DNA of 54,613 nucleotides. Source: a virus. The position numbers and the translations under genes were made by a program. A model generated the notes under the pieces. The model had not been told where the DNA came from. It searched no databases and worked only from the letters and a program-made list of their open reading frames with translations. Location: positions 1 through 54,613 of IMG/VR virus record IMGVR_UViG_3300047546_001983; one strand, written 5' to 3'. Of this stretch, positions 46,362 to 53,631 are shown piece after piece; position 1 is the stretch's first letter; every line of letters begins with the position of its first letter.

Positions 46362-46982
46362 ATGAAGGAGTGGCCAGGCTGGCAGGTTAAACGAATGTTT
46401 GACCTAGTGCTGTCAGCCTTGTTGTTGCTTTTACTATCGCCCCTGATGTTGTTAATTGCTGTGGCTGTGGGGCTACAAGGCAGGCCCATTATATTTTCAC
46501 ACCAACGAGTAGGCCAGGGAGGACGACTGTTTCCTTGCTATAAATTTCGGTCCATGATTCCCAATGCCGAACAACATCTGCAAACTTTGCTGGCTACTTT
46601 CCCAGCCCTGCGGGCTCAATGGGAACAAGATCATAAACTCAAATATGATCCAAGAGTTACCAGGCTTGGTGCTTTTCTAAGACGAACCAGCTTGGACGAG
46701 TTACCTCAGTTGTTCAATGTGTTGCGAGGTGAAATGAGTTTGGTTGGACCAAGGCCTGTGGTGCAAGCAGAGCTGGAAAAATATGGGCCGGATCAAATCT
46801 ACTACCTCATGGCCAAGCCCGGCATCACTGGCTTGTGGCAAGTGAGTGGACGAAGCGAGCTTGACTATGCCAATCGAGTGGACCTAGACAAGTGGTATGT
46901 AAATCATTGGTCCTTGGGCTTTGATTTTTCTATCCTCTACAGGACTGCGGGCGTGGTGCTAGCAAGGCAGGGCGCCTACTAA
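46362..46982 (+). CDS. bacterial sugar transferase (WcaJ/WbaP-type priming glycosyltransferase)
   Basis: A 206-residue protein of the polyisoprenyl-phosphate hexose-1-phosphate transferase family. It has K-R-M-F-D-L-V-L-S-A-L-L-L-L, F-S-H-Q-R-V-G, Y-K-F-R-S-M, R-R-T-S-L-D-E-L-P-Q-L-F-N-V-L-R-G-E-M-S-L-V-G-P-R-P and K-P-G-I-T-G-L-W-Q-V-S-G-R motifs and only the first membrane helix. It starts capsule or O-antigen type glycans on undecaprenyl phosphate. Such a gene is rare in phages and may change host surface sugars. AAAGGAG precedes the ATG. Confidence 0.9.
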   Translation: MKEWPGWQVKRMFDLVLSALLLLLLSPLMLLIAVAVGLQGRPIIFSHQRVGQGGRLFPCYKFRSMIPNAEQHLQTLLATFPALRAQWEQDHKLKYDPRVTRLGAFLRRTSLDELPQLFNVLRGEMSLVGPRPVVQAELEKYGPDQIYYLMAKPGITGLWQVSGRSELDYANRVDLDKWYVNHWSLGFDFSILYRTAGVVLARQGAY

Positions 46983-46994
46983 TAAAAGTGTTAC

Positions 46995-47032
46995 AAATCA
47001 ATGACTTAGCGGGTGTACTAAGTCATTGATTT
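46995..47032 (+). terminator. terminator-like 15-bp inverted repeat
   Basis: AAATCAATGACTTAG (46995-47009) / CTAAGTCATTGATTT (47018-47032), perfect 15-bp stem, 8-base loop, then TTTG. The arm is the same word as the direct repeat at 45334. It closes the sugar transferase operon. Confidence 0.7.
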
Positions 47033-47081
47033 TTGTGGCAAAAAAACCACAAAAATCCTGAAAAAAAGTGGTTTTTAGACC

Positions 47082-47119
47082 AAAAAACGGTTGACCTTTG
47101 GTCCTAGCTAGTGCATAAT
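47082..47119 (+). promoter_or_regulatory. strong promoter with repeated block (copy 4)
   Basis: AAAAAACGGTTGACC (47082-47096), 17-base spacer, CATAAT (47114-47119). Upstream is TTTTTGTGG/CCACAAAAA, an inverted repeat around 47030-47055. The gene starts at 47151 with AAAAAGGAGCC. Confidence 0.82.
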
Positions 47120-47150
47120 AGAAGCATAGTAAGCAAAAAGGAGCCACTAA

Positions 47151-47795
47151 ATGTTTGCATACAAGACCCGTAAGCCCGTGCAAGTTGATGCCGCCCAAAA
47201 GCCGGCTGTGGATGCACTGGCCGCTGTCGTTGACAAGCTGAGCCAAAGCGATGCCGCTTTTGCCGGCTCCCTGATTGCCAATTTCAACCGCTGGGGAAAG
47301 CTCAGCGACAAGCAGATGCCCTGGGTTGATACCCTGACCCAGCGGGCCACTGCACCCAAGCCCGAACCCAAGGCCTATGTCAATGTTGACTTCAAGCCTA
47401 TCCAGGACCTTTTTGACACCGCGGCTCGTCGACTCAAGCGAGTCAAAATCAAGACTCAAGATGCCACGGGTCAGGCTGTGGTTTTCAACCGTGCTGGCCC
47501 CAACAGCAAGTATGCGGGCCAGATTATGATCACTGATGGCCAGCCTTTTGGTCAGAACAAGTTCTTTGGTCGCATCGACACCACAGGCGAGTTCTTTGCA
47601 ACCCGTGCTGCCACCCAGCAGGTGTGTGAAGCTGTCAAGGACTTTAGCGATGATCCGGCCGGTGCCGCGGGTCGCTATGGTAGGCTCACTGGCGGTTGCA
47701 GTTTTTGCAATCATGGTCTTACCGATGACCGTAGCCTTGCAGTTGGTTATGGCCCGGTGTGTGCTCGTAACTTTGGCTTGAAGTGGGGTAACTGA
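47151..47795 (+). CDS. DUF6011-like zinc-binding protein (214 aa)
   Basis: The C-terminal G-G-C-S-F-C-N-H-G-L-T-D-D-R-S-L-A-V-G-Y-G-P-V-C-A-R-N-F-G-L matches the phage DUF6011-type motif with C-x-x-C and a third Cys. The N-terminal part (F-A-G-S-L-I-A-N-F-N-R-W-G-K-L-S-D-K-Q) fits phage proteins that pair with ssDNA or helicase functions. Function not established. First gene behind promoter copy 4. Confidence 0.82.
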   Translation: MFAYKTRKPVQVDAAQKPAVDALAAVVDKLSQSDAAFAGSLIANFNRWGKLSDKQMPWVDTLTQRATAPKPEPKAYVNVDFKPIQDLFDTAARRLKRVKIKTQDATGQAVVFNRAGPNSKYAGQIMITDGQPFGQNKFFGRIDTTGEFFATRAATQQVCEAVKDFSDDPAGAAGRYGRLTGGCSFCNHGLTDDRSLAVGYGPVCARNFGLKWGN

Positions 47796-47796
47796 A

Positions 47797-47940
47797 ATGC
47801 GTATCGTGTTCAACAAGATTCTCAACGGCTGGTACATTGTGCGTGGTCGGCATGACACGCCCATCAGTGGCAGGTTTGAAACCAAGGAAGCCGCACTGGC
47901 ACACCTTCGTCAACGCAACCCGCTTCACGCAGGAGTCTAA
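47797..47940 (+). CDS. small hypothetical protein (47 aa)
   Basis: ATG follows a GGGGTAACTGA site. Product M-R-I-V-F-N-K-I-L-N-G-W-Y-I-V, beta-rich first half and a helix with A-L-A-H-L-R-Q-R. Short but well placed. Unknown. Confidence 0.65.
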   Translation: MRIVFNKILNGWYIVRGRHDTPISGRFETKEAALAHLRQRNPLHAGV

Positions 47941-47941
47941 C

Positions 47942-48208
47942 ATGAACCAGGAGTTACCGCGCATTGCATTAAAGCTCTGTGAGTACGACAAAGGTCGTCG
48001 TGTGCTAAAGTTAGCCAGTGAGTTCTTTGGTATGCCCAGTGAGTTCTTTATAGTAAGCCATCACACTGGCAAGGAAGTTCGCTTTGTGCCTGTTGGTGAG
48101 CACGATGTACTGTTTGACTCGGACCAGTGGGACGGCGAACAGCAGATTTATCGTCCCGTAGGCAATGTGCCTGGCGTGGATCACATGGTTATCTATCATC
48201 AGTGGTGA
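47942..48208 (+). CDS. hypothetical protein (88 aa)
   Basis: Starts one base after the previous stop with GCAGGAGT upstream. Beta-rich acidic protein with F-D-S-D-Q-W-D-G-E-Q-Q-I-Y-R-P-V-G. Function unknown. Confidence 0.75.
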   Translation: MNQELPRIALKLCEYDKGRRVLKLASEFFGMPSEFFIVSHHTGKEVRFVPVGEHDVLFDSDQWDGEQQIYRPVGNVPGVDHMVIYHQW

Positions 48209-48213
48209 TTAAT

Positions 48214-48756
48214 ATGCTTAAAAAATTAATTGTTACTGCTGTCGTTGGTCTCAGTATCACTTCCATAGTGCATGTTGGGACTCCTTATATCGCGCTATAC
48301 CAAGCAAAGTCAACTATTGACTCTGGCGACGAAGCATCTATAAAAATGATGCTTAAAGAGCATGTGGACTTCAATGAAGTTCGTTCAGATATTAAGAGCA
48401 TTTTAACCGAAGCTTCAGCTATTATCTTGAATGATCTTGACAAGGACTTAACAGGCAATCCTTTTAAAGGATTTGCAAGAGGAATAGCAACCTTAATGAT
48501 TCCTGCTTTTGTTGAAAATTTACTCAATGAGGTTACCCCCGATCGTATAGCTACTATGATTGTCAAAAGAGATCAAAATAAAATTACAAACTGTAAAGTA
48601 GAGCTAATAGGTTTTGGTAAGGCGCAATATAATTGCTTTGATAATTCTGGAAAACAGCAGGTTTCATTATTGGCCCAATCCATTGGTTTTACCTGGAAGG
48701 TTACTGGTATATCTGTCACTAATAAAGAAGAATTTTTTAAGAGTCTTAAGAAATGA
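48214..48756 (+). CDS. DUF2939-like exported/membrane-anchored protein (180 aa)
   Basis: An N-terminal hydrophobic helix (L-I-V-T-A-V-V-G-L-S-I-T-S-I) is followed by Y-I-A-L-Y-Q-A-K-S-T-I-D-S-G-D...V-D-F-N-E-V-R-S-D-I-K, the pattern of the DUF2939 family of proteobacteria. It should be in the periplasm or membrane. The start at 48214 is used; there is no clear Shine-Dalgarno. Function unknown. Confidence 0.78.
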   Translation: MLKKLIVTAVVGLSITSIVHVGTPYIALYQAKSTIDSGDEASIKMMLKEHVDFNEVRSDIKSILTEASAIILNDLDKDLTGNPFKGFARGIATLMIPAFVENLLNEVTPDRIATMIVKRDQNKITNCKVELIGFGKAQYNCFDNSGKQQVSLLAQSIGFTWKVTGISVTNKEEFFKSLKK

Positions 48757-49016
48757 ACAGCCAAGAAATTCAAACCGCAGTTTACGAATGGGCACAGGCT
48801 CAGAACTTCTCTGCACCCTACGGTGTGCTCACTGGCGATCATGTCAACAAGAAAGGCACCAAGTACCTGAGCGTGACTTTTGGTCGTGCTCGCATTCTAG
48901 ACGCCACTGTGGAAATTTATAACCGCAATTTTATAATTTTGAGAACCAGCCGGGAAGTTACCGGGCAGGTGTTTCGTTCTGTTGAGGACCTGCAAACAGC
49001 ATTGGACCTGCTTTAA
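48753..49016 (+). CDS. hypothetical protein (87 aa)
   Basis: In an ATGA overlap with the DUF2939 gene. A mixed protein (M-N-S-Q-E-I-Q-T-A-V-Y-E-W-A) with V-T-F-G-R-A-R-I-L-D. No motif known. Confidence 0.75.
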   Translation: MNSQEIQTAVYEWAQAQNFSAPYGVLTGDHVNKKGTKYLSVTFGRARILDATVEIYNRNFIILRTSREVTGQVFRSVEDLQTALDLL

Positions 49017-49019
49017 GAC

Positions 49020-49048
49020 TTGACCACTTGCCCAAAATTGTGTAGAAT
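49020..49048 (+). promoter_or_regulatory. sigma70-type promoter
   Basis: TTGACC (49020-49025), 17-base spacer, TAGAAT (49043-49048), for the gene at 49080. Confidence 0.75.
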
Positions 49049-49079
49049 ATCAACTGTAAACTAGAAATTGGAGTAAACT

Positions 49080-49364
49080 ATGAGCCACGGAACTTGCCCT
49101 GTTTGTAATGGTACTGGTCGCCGCCCTGCGGGCAATGACCAATACAAGCATGTCTATGCTGGGTATGATAAGGAAACTGATACCTTGGCTTGCAATAACT
49201 GTGGTGGGCAAACCATGTACGGTCGACCCACGGGTCGTGTTCCGCTTCGGCCCGATGGCACACCTTGCAAGCATGAATACACCAGTGCTACAGTGGGTCG
49301 TTGTTTGACTCGCTATACTTGTAAACATTGTGGCAGTAGCCACGAAATTGATTCGGGAGATTGA
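49080..49364 (+). CDS. zinc-binding, DnaJ-like zinc-ribbon protein (94 aa)
   Basis: Three CxxC sites: C-P-V-C-N-G-T-G (like a DnaJ zinc knuckle), C-N-N-C-G-G, and C-K-H-C-G-S near the end. TTGGAG before the ATG. Probably binds two zinc ions and protein or nucleic acid; function unknown. Confidence 0.8.
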   Translation: MSHGTCPVCNGTGRRPAGNDQYKHVYAGYDKETDTLACNNCGGQTMYGRPTGRVPLRPDGTPCKHEYTSATVGRCLTRYTCKHCGSSHEIDSGD

Positions 49365-49365
49365 C

Positions 49366-49656
49366 ATGACTACTGTGGTTGATCCAGCAATGGATAAAAT
49401 ATTTAAAGGCACATTCAACATGCCTAGTCCAGTGGCAGTGACCACTATTGGCAAGCTGACCATCAGTACCGTTGACCTCAATGATGCGGCTTTGGGTCAG
49501 GCTGCGTATGAAACCTGTGTTTTCTATCCCAATGGCAACAGCTCAGTGGTTGGCCGTTGGGTGTCAGAGTCTGAGGCTCTGCAAAATCATGCCAAGATTG
49601 TTGAGCATGAAGTTGGCCACATTGTGGCTCGTAAAAAGATCCGCATGATTGAATAA
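49366..49656 (+). CDS. hypothetical protein (96 aa)
   Basis: Starts one base after the previous stop, GGGAG upstream. A beta-rich protein with Y-E-T-C-V-F-Y-P-N-G-N-S-S-V-V-G-R-W. The sequence E-H-E-V-G-H near the end resembles HExxH but is probably chance. Followed by a terminator. Confidence 0.8.
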   Translation: MTTVVDPAMDKIFKGTFNMPSPVAVTTIGKLTISTVDLNDAALGQAAYETCVFYPNGNSSVVGRWVSESEALQNHAKIVEHEVGHIVARKKIRMIE

Positions 49657-49680
49657 AAAGACCAAGACTCAGATTACCAC

Positions 49681-49708
49681 AGCCTGCTCAATGAGCAGGC
49701 TTTTTTTT
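49681..49708 (+). terminator. rho-independent terminator overlapping a promoter
   Basis: AGCCTGCTC/GAGCAGGCT stem (49681-49700 with an AT loop) and a run of eight T (49701-49708). The end of the T-run is shared with the following -35 box. Confidence 0.9.
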
Positions 49709-49735
49709 GACTTTGTTTGACTATCAAGCTACAAT
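49707..49735 (+). promoter_or_regulatory. promoter starting in the terminator T-run
   Basis: TTGACT (49707-49712), 17-base spacer, TACAAT (49730-49735), followed by a 130-base leader to the LuxR ATG. The 49657-49864 gap holds only these elements; the A/T-rich leader may be regulatory. Confidence 0.6.
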
Positions 49736-49864
49736 GTAGAAACATTAACAAATTTTGTAATTTTTGCGTTTTTCGTAGATTTATAATACTGATGTTTATC
49801 TACTACTTCCTAAAGGGTTGGCCTTACAGATTTAGTTTTAAGTACTACACTTGAAAGGCCTCTT

Positions 49865-50557
49865 ATGTTGTATTTTTCAGATTCTCCAGGTTCGCCCATG
49901 GTTATAAATTTTAAACCTGATTGGAAAGGGAAGATTCGCCCAGAGTATTTTGACAAAATACACGAAGAAAATTTTTGTAGTCTGCGAGTGCTTGGAGATC
50001 TAAGCAACCTTGGCACAGCTTTATATCTTGCACCTGACCTTATAACTTTCAATGCAGACATCTTGCTAACCAACAAATGTTCTCCCAGTGAACTCATGAC
50101 AACCTTAGATCTATTGTCCAGGCTCATTGGATTAAATAAAAAATATACTGTTGCCCTTGGCGTTAATGCCAACACACCAAGTAGTCTAATCAAAGAATGC
50201 AAGCGAGCTGGAATGCAGGGAATAGTACCCAGCAATGACTGGAATGTTGATGAAACATTAACAGCAACCAAAAAGCTATTGAGTGGCGAATCCTACTGGC
50301 CTAATCACATCATTGAGAAGTTACCGGGCGCAGTGATTCGTAGTCGGCGAGCAAGCGAAGAAATACAGCTAACCCCAAGGCAGCAAGAAATCTTAGATTT
50401 GATATGCCGGCGTGGTGCTAGCAATAAAAAGATTGCTCAGATCTTACACATCAGCGAAAGCACAGTTAAGGTTCACGTGAGTGCAATTTTAAAATCCTAC
50501 AGAGTAAGAAACCGAACGCAGTTAGCTCTGTCAGGTATACAGACCATGAGTGTTTAA
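49865..50557 (+). CDS. LuxR/FixJ-type transcriptional regulator
   Basis: A 230-residue protein. The C-terminal HTH (residues 168-224) has L-T-P-R-Q-Q-E-I-L-D-L-I, S-N-K-K-I-A-Q-I-L-H-I-S-E-S-T-V-K-V-H-V-S-A-I-L-K, which is typical for LuxR. Residues 40-150 look like a receiver fold (L-G-V-N-A-N-T-P-S-S-L-I), but the phospho-acceptor Asp and acidic cluster are not clear (A-D-I-L-L-T-N), so it is probably not a phosphorylated regulator. Rare in lytic phages. It may control the late or accessory genes. ATG is at 49865; a later Met12 is possible. Confidence 0.88.
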   Translation: MLYFSDSPGSPMVINFKPDWKGKIRPEYFDKIHEENFCSLRVLGDLSNLGTALYLAPDLITFNADILLTNKCSPSELMTTLDLLSRLIGLNKKYTVALGVNANTPSSLIKECKRAGMQGIVPSNDWNVDETLTATKKLLSGESYWPNHIIEKLPGAVIRSRRASEEIQLTPRQQEILDLICRRGASNKKIAQILHISESTVKVHVSAILKSYRVRNRTQLALSGIQTMSV

Positions 50558-50579
50558 ATCCCCGTCAAGGGGATTTTTA
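50556..50579 (+). terminator. rho-independent terminator
   Basis: AAATCCCC/GGGGATTT stem (50556-50563, 50569-50576) with GTCAA loop and T-run, overlapping the LuxR stop. The gap to 50717 has no other clear element. Confidence 0.8.
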
Positions 50580-50717
50580 TGAGTTGGTTTTCTAATACTG
50601 GAGTTAATATCATACTTTAGCTAGATCAAGGTCAGCTGTTTTTATTCTAAGTAATTGTGTTACCGCAAATAAATTGATTTTATTGTAGTGACATTTTTAC
50701 TTAAAGGAAAAATTAAC

Positions 50718-51281
50718 ATGGCTGACATGACAAGTCTAACAACTGATCCTTTCTTTGCACTAACTGGACAAGTTAACGGTGTAAGAGAAAAAGTTTCAGA
50801 TAGTATTTTTGAAAACTACAAACTTCAAGTTGCACAAACCAATGATATCAACAACCGTGCAATGCAAGTTGCACTACACGACGCCAGCGAACTAGCTGCT
50901 ATCAAGCAAGAAATTGCCAACAGTACGCTACAAGCTATGCTGGCTGCTGCTCGCACAGATGCACAGATTGGCGCCACAAGTGCTGCTCAACAGCGTCTGG
51001 TAATGGAGCAAGCTGAAGCTACTCGTCGTCTAATTGTTGACCTGAACACTCAGAACCTCAACACCGCACTGATCAATACAAACACAGCATTAAATGGCCT
51101 AAATGGTCAGTACGCTGGTTTAGGTCTTGCTTATGGTGGTGCCGTTGCTGCTTACCAAAGTGCAAACACTAACAGCGCATTGAGTGCGTTGAATAGTGCT
51201 ATTGCTAGCCAAAGCTCTAACGTCATTGGCGCTGGCGCTGTAGGTGGCACACAAACTGCTACACCAACAACAGTTGTTTAA
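50718..51281 (+). CDS. helical protein with shared NVIGxGAxGGTQTATPT tail (187 aa)
   Basis: A helical, Ala/Gln/Asn-rich protein (A-M-L-A-A-A-R-T-D-A-Q-I-G-A-T-S-A-A-Q-Q) whose last 20 residues (N-V-I-G-A-G-A-V-G-G-T-Q-T-A-T-P-T-T-V-V) match the tail of the protein at 51542. The two tails are likely a common anchor or sorting signal. Start at 50718; AAAGGAAA upstream. No family recognised. See finding. Confidence 0.8.
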   Translation: MADMTSLTTDPFFALTGQVNGVREKVSDSIFENYKLQVAQTNDINNRAMQVALHDASELAAIKQEIANSTLQAMLAAARTDAQIGATSAAQQRLVMEQAEATRRLIVDLNTQNLNTALINTNTALNGLNGQYAGLGLAYGGAVAAYQSANTNSALSALNSAIASQSSNVIGAGAVGGTQTATPTTVV

Positions 51282-51301
51282 GCAACTAAAGGAGGACCGC
51301 T

Positions 51302-51478
51302 ATGTATAGAACATGGGGTTACAGTTATCCGCGTGGCTATCTAGGCGCCGGGCTTGGCTATCCATATGGAGCATACGCTGTTCCATACTATGGCTGGGGT
51401 TACCCAGGCTATGGCTATCCAGGACCATTCTGGGGTTACCCAGGCTGGGGCTACTACGGATCAGGCGGCCTGTTATAA
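51302..51478 (+). CDS. Gly/Tyr/Trp/Pro-rich low-complexity protein (58 aa)
   Basis: Encodes M-Y-R-T-W-G-Y-S-Y and then repeats such as G-Y-P-G-Y-G-Y-P-G-P-F-W-G-Y-P-G-W, over 70 percent Gly, Tyr, Trp and Pro. GGAGGACC precedes the ATG at 51302. Composition is reminiscent of adhesive or elastic proteins. Probably a structural or surface protein; unlike its neighbours. Confidence 0.7.
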   Translation: MYRTWGYSYPRGYLGAGLGYPYGAYAVPYYGWGYPGYGYPGPFWGYPGWGYYGSGGLL

Positions 51479-51493
51479 AATAGGCTGCTGAAT

Positions 51494-51527
51494 GATGGGT
51501 TAGCTCACAAGGCTGACCCATCTTTTT
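51494..51527 (+). terminator. rho-independent terminator
   Basis: GATGGGTTAGC/GCTGACCCATC (11 bp with one G-T pair), 7-base loop TCACAAG, then TTTTT. It isolates the Gly/Tyr-rich gene. Confidence 0.85.
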
Positions 51528-51541
51528 AAAAGGAGTGAAAA

Positions 51542-51739
51542 ATGTTTACAGGTTATTATTATCCATTTTACAGAGGTTTTGTTAACCCATACTATGCATG
51601 GGGAGCTCCGTACTATGGATTCAACAACAATTATGGCAACTCAATTATAGGAAGTGCCATTGCCAATCAAAACATGAATGTGATTGGCCCCGGAGCCATT
51701 GGTGGTACACAAACTGCCACACCAACAGTTATTTGGTAA
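51542..51739 (+). CDS. small Tyr/Phe-rich protein with NVIGxGAxGGTQTATPT tail (65 aa)
   Basis: Begins M-F-T-G-Y-Y-Y-P-F-Y-R-G-F and ends N-V-I-G-P-G-A-I-G-G-T-Q-T-A-T-P-T-V-I-W, sharing the last 20 residues with the gene at 50718. AAAGGAG lies upstream. Structural role is likely. Confidence 0.75.
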   Translation: MFTGYYYPFYRGFVNPYYAWGAPYYGFNNNYGNSIIGSAIANQNMNVIGPGAIGGTQTATPTVIW

Positions 51740-51747
51740 AGAACAAT

Positions 51748-52440
51748 ATGTACAGCAAAGTTACTCATAACATTGTCGAGGAACATTTTCAAGAACAGGC
51801 CCGACTAGGCATGGCATTGCCTGGAACAGTACTTCCTGGAACAGACCTGCCAATGGTGGTATTAAACGAAGCTACCTTGGTATTCAGAATGGATTCTAGA
51901 AGTCTATGGGCAAAGTATGCTTGGAGTCTGTTGAACTATTCAATTAGCATGAATTCCAATCTACCTGGCACGCCGCAAGTTGAGTCTCGCCTTTTAAAGG
52001 CAGGCACGGCAATTGGAGACTTTTTAGTTCCATATTATGGCATCACGGCCGGCAACCTGGTAGGAGATAAACTTGCGGCGATTGCCAAGGTAGGCACACA
52101 AGTAGTTGATGCAGTAAAAGATCGTCGCAACTTAGAAAAATTTGACAAGATCTGGGAAGAGCTTATTGAAGATCTTGTTGATTTTTTAAATCAACAGAAT
52201 CCTACTCAGTGGCCAAAGACCTTACTAAATGAGCTGTTTACCAACCTAGTTCAAACCTGGACCAAAGCTATAGTTTCTAGATTTGATGAAAATTGGAATG
52301 AAAACGAAGAAGCTATCAACAATTTAGAAAAATTAGTTGTTACTGGTATTGCCAATCATGTTAACAAAGGCTTTAGCAGTATAGCCGATGTTGTTAGCAG
52401 AGGTGTTATTGCTCAATATCCAAGTTTATTTGTAAAGTAA
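51748..52440 (+). CDS. hypothetical protein (230 aa)
   Basis: The ATG at 51748 is used; an in-frame reading from 51598 would overlap the previous gene. A helical protein (M-Y-S-K-V-T-H-N-I-V-E-E-H-F-Q) with a hydrophobic V-V-D-A-V central part, Trp-rich C-terminal half and many Asn. No family known; possibly a virion component. Confidence 0.8.
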   Translation: MYSKVTHNIVEEHFQEQARLGMALPGTVLPGTDLPMVVLNEATLVFRMDSRSLWAKYAWSLLNYSISMNSNLPGTPQVESRLLKAGTAIGDFLVPYYGITAGNLVGDKLAAIAKVGTQVVDAVKDRRNLEKFDKIWEELIEDLVDFLNQQNPTQWPKTLLNELFTNLVQTWTKAIVSRFDENWNENEEAINNLEKLVVTGIANHVNKGFSSIADVVSRGVIAQYPSLFVK

Positions 52441-52441
52441 T

Positions 52442-52675
52442 ATGTCAGTGATCAGGTTATCAGATAACAAGAATCAAGAATTTAGTAATCTTGAAACGCA
52501 TGTGATCTTGGCCGAACAACGCCGGTCTCTCATTGAGGACAGAATTAAAAAGCTTGAAGAAAAATTTTCTGTCTTAGAACAAGACGAGCGACTGAGTAGA
52601 CGCTTGCTGATAGGAAGCTTGATCACAATCTTGGGCGGAATACTCACTACAATTTTGACTATTTTACTTCGTTAA
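52442..52675 (+). CDS. coiled-coil/membrane protein, holin-accessory-like (77 aa)
   Basis: A charged coiled coil (I-L-A-E-Q-R-R-S-L-I-E-D-R-I-K-K-L-E-E-K) followed by a C-terminal hydrophobic helix (L-I-G-S-L-I-T-I-L-G-G-I-L-T-T-I-L-T). The design resembles XhlA-type haemolysin/holin accessory proteins. It starts one base after the previous stop. The lysis role is inference. Confidence 0.7.
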   Translation: MSVIRLSDNKNQEFSNLETHVILAEQRRSLIEDRIKKLEEKFSVLEQDERLSRRLLIGSLITILGGILTTILTILLR

Positions 52676-52684
52676 GGATACATC

Positions 52685-53158
52685 ATGAGCGACGTTGATC
52701 AGAAAAAATTAATGGAAATATTGAGACTTGCTAGATCAAGCCTCAATGAGGAACTTATGAAGCGACAACACGAAGCCTACCAAGCATGGCAAGTGTCTGC
52801 TTTAAATTCATGGCAATCCAATGGCATGTTGTTGCCCCCATACAGCATCAAGTTTGCGTATCCCACTGAGCAAGACATAGTAAAAAAAGCATTGGAAATT
52901 TACAACACACTGACTCCGCCAGCTGCTCCGGGTGCTGCGTCTTCTCCGACAACAGCATCGGAGCCAGCCAACATAATACCACCAGGGGATGCAGTTGACA
53001 ACGAGAAGCCACTGGTCGATGCAGTTGCAACACCAGCTGAAGAAACAAAAATTGAAGATACCACAGCACAAGATAGTATCCAACCAGAATCTACAGAAAC
53101 AACCGAAAACAAATTTAAAAGCCTACTCACCAAGTGGGGTGGCCGAGGAACATTCTAA
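52685..53158 (+). CDS. hypothetical protein with Pro/Thr/Ser-rich tail (157 aa)
   Basis: A 75-residue helical N terminus (M-S-D-V-D-Q-K-K-L-M-E-I-L-R-L-A) is followed by a Pro/Ala/Thr/Ser/Glu-rich disordered stretch. AAGGATACATC before the ATG. Likely structural, function unknown. Confidence 0.75.
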   Translation: MSDVDQKKLMEILRLARSSLNEELMKRQHEAYQAWQVSALNSWQSNGMLLPPYSIKFAYPTEQDIVKKALEIYNTLTPPAAPGAASSPTTASEPANIIPPGDAVDNEKPLVDAVATPAEETKIEDTTAQDSIQPESTETTENKFKSLLTKWGGRGTF

Positions 53159-53166
53159 GGAACACA

Positions 53167-53631
53167 ATGTTTAATAATCTAGGCTTTTATAGTCGTCGAC
53201 CTGTGAGAAGAGTAGTACCTGTACGCAGAGCTTATCCTGTGGTTGCACAATATGGTGGTGCTGGCGCAGATGTGTTTTACAACAGCAGCGGAGTAGGGCC
53301 ACCGGGACCTCCCGGGCCACCTGGACCACCAGGACCGGCCGGAGCACCAAGTCCTGTGCCAACCACAGAAGTAACAACTCCAACCTTCACTCCCACTGCC
53401 TCGGATTACTTTTTGTGCGTAGATCATACCGCACCTGTGATCATTACATTGCCTGTTGGTATACTGGGTACAGTTTACATTGTTAAAGACTGCTCAGGTA
53501 ATGCACAGACATTTCCTATCATTGTGGCAGGCAGCGGAGGTCAAACAGTTGACGGAAGCTTTGCCACTATTAACACCAACTATGGAAGTCTAACTTTCAT
53601 ATTCAATGGCACAGAATGGAGCATTGTGTAA
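53167..53631 (+). CDS. collagen-like fibre protein with C-terminal receptor-type domain (154 aa)
   Basis: A basic N terminus (R-R-P-V-R-R-V-V-P-V-R-R), a short G-P-P-G-P-P collagen block (around residue 43) and a C-terminal domain with V-K-D-C-S-G-N-A...T-V-D-G-S-F-A-T-I-N...Y-G-S-L-T-F-I-F-N-G-T-E-W. That domain recurs in the gene at 54209. AAGGAACAC before the ATG at 53167. Probably a fibre tip. Confidence 0.78.
   Translation: MFNNLGFYSRRPVRRVVPVRRAYPVVAQYGGAGADVFYNSSGVGPPGPPGPPGPPGPAGAPSPVPTTEVTTPTFTPTASDYFLCVDHTAPVIITLPVGILGTVYIVKDCSGNAQTFPIIVAGSGGQTVDGSFATINTNYGSLTFIFNGTEWSIV

Noticed and set aside
46998-47885. 295-residue minus-strand frame
   Set aside because: It is the shadow of the zinc-binding protein gene at 47151 and crosses a promoter and a terminator; no ribosome site or protein-like composition.
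49600-49630. HExxH (E-H-E-V-G-H) as zinc protease motif in the gene at 49366
   Set aside because: The motif is near the C terminus of a 96-residue beta-rich protein with no third ligand or helix context; chance is more likely.
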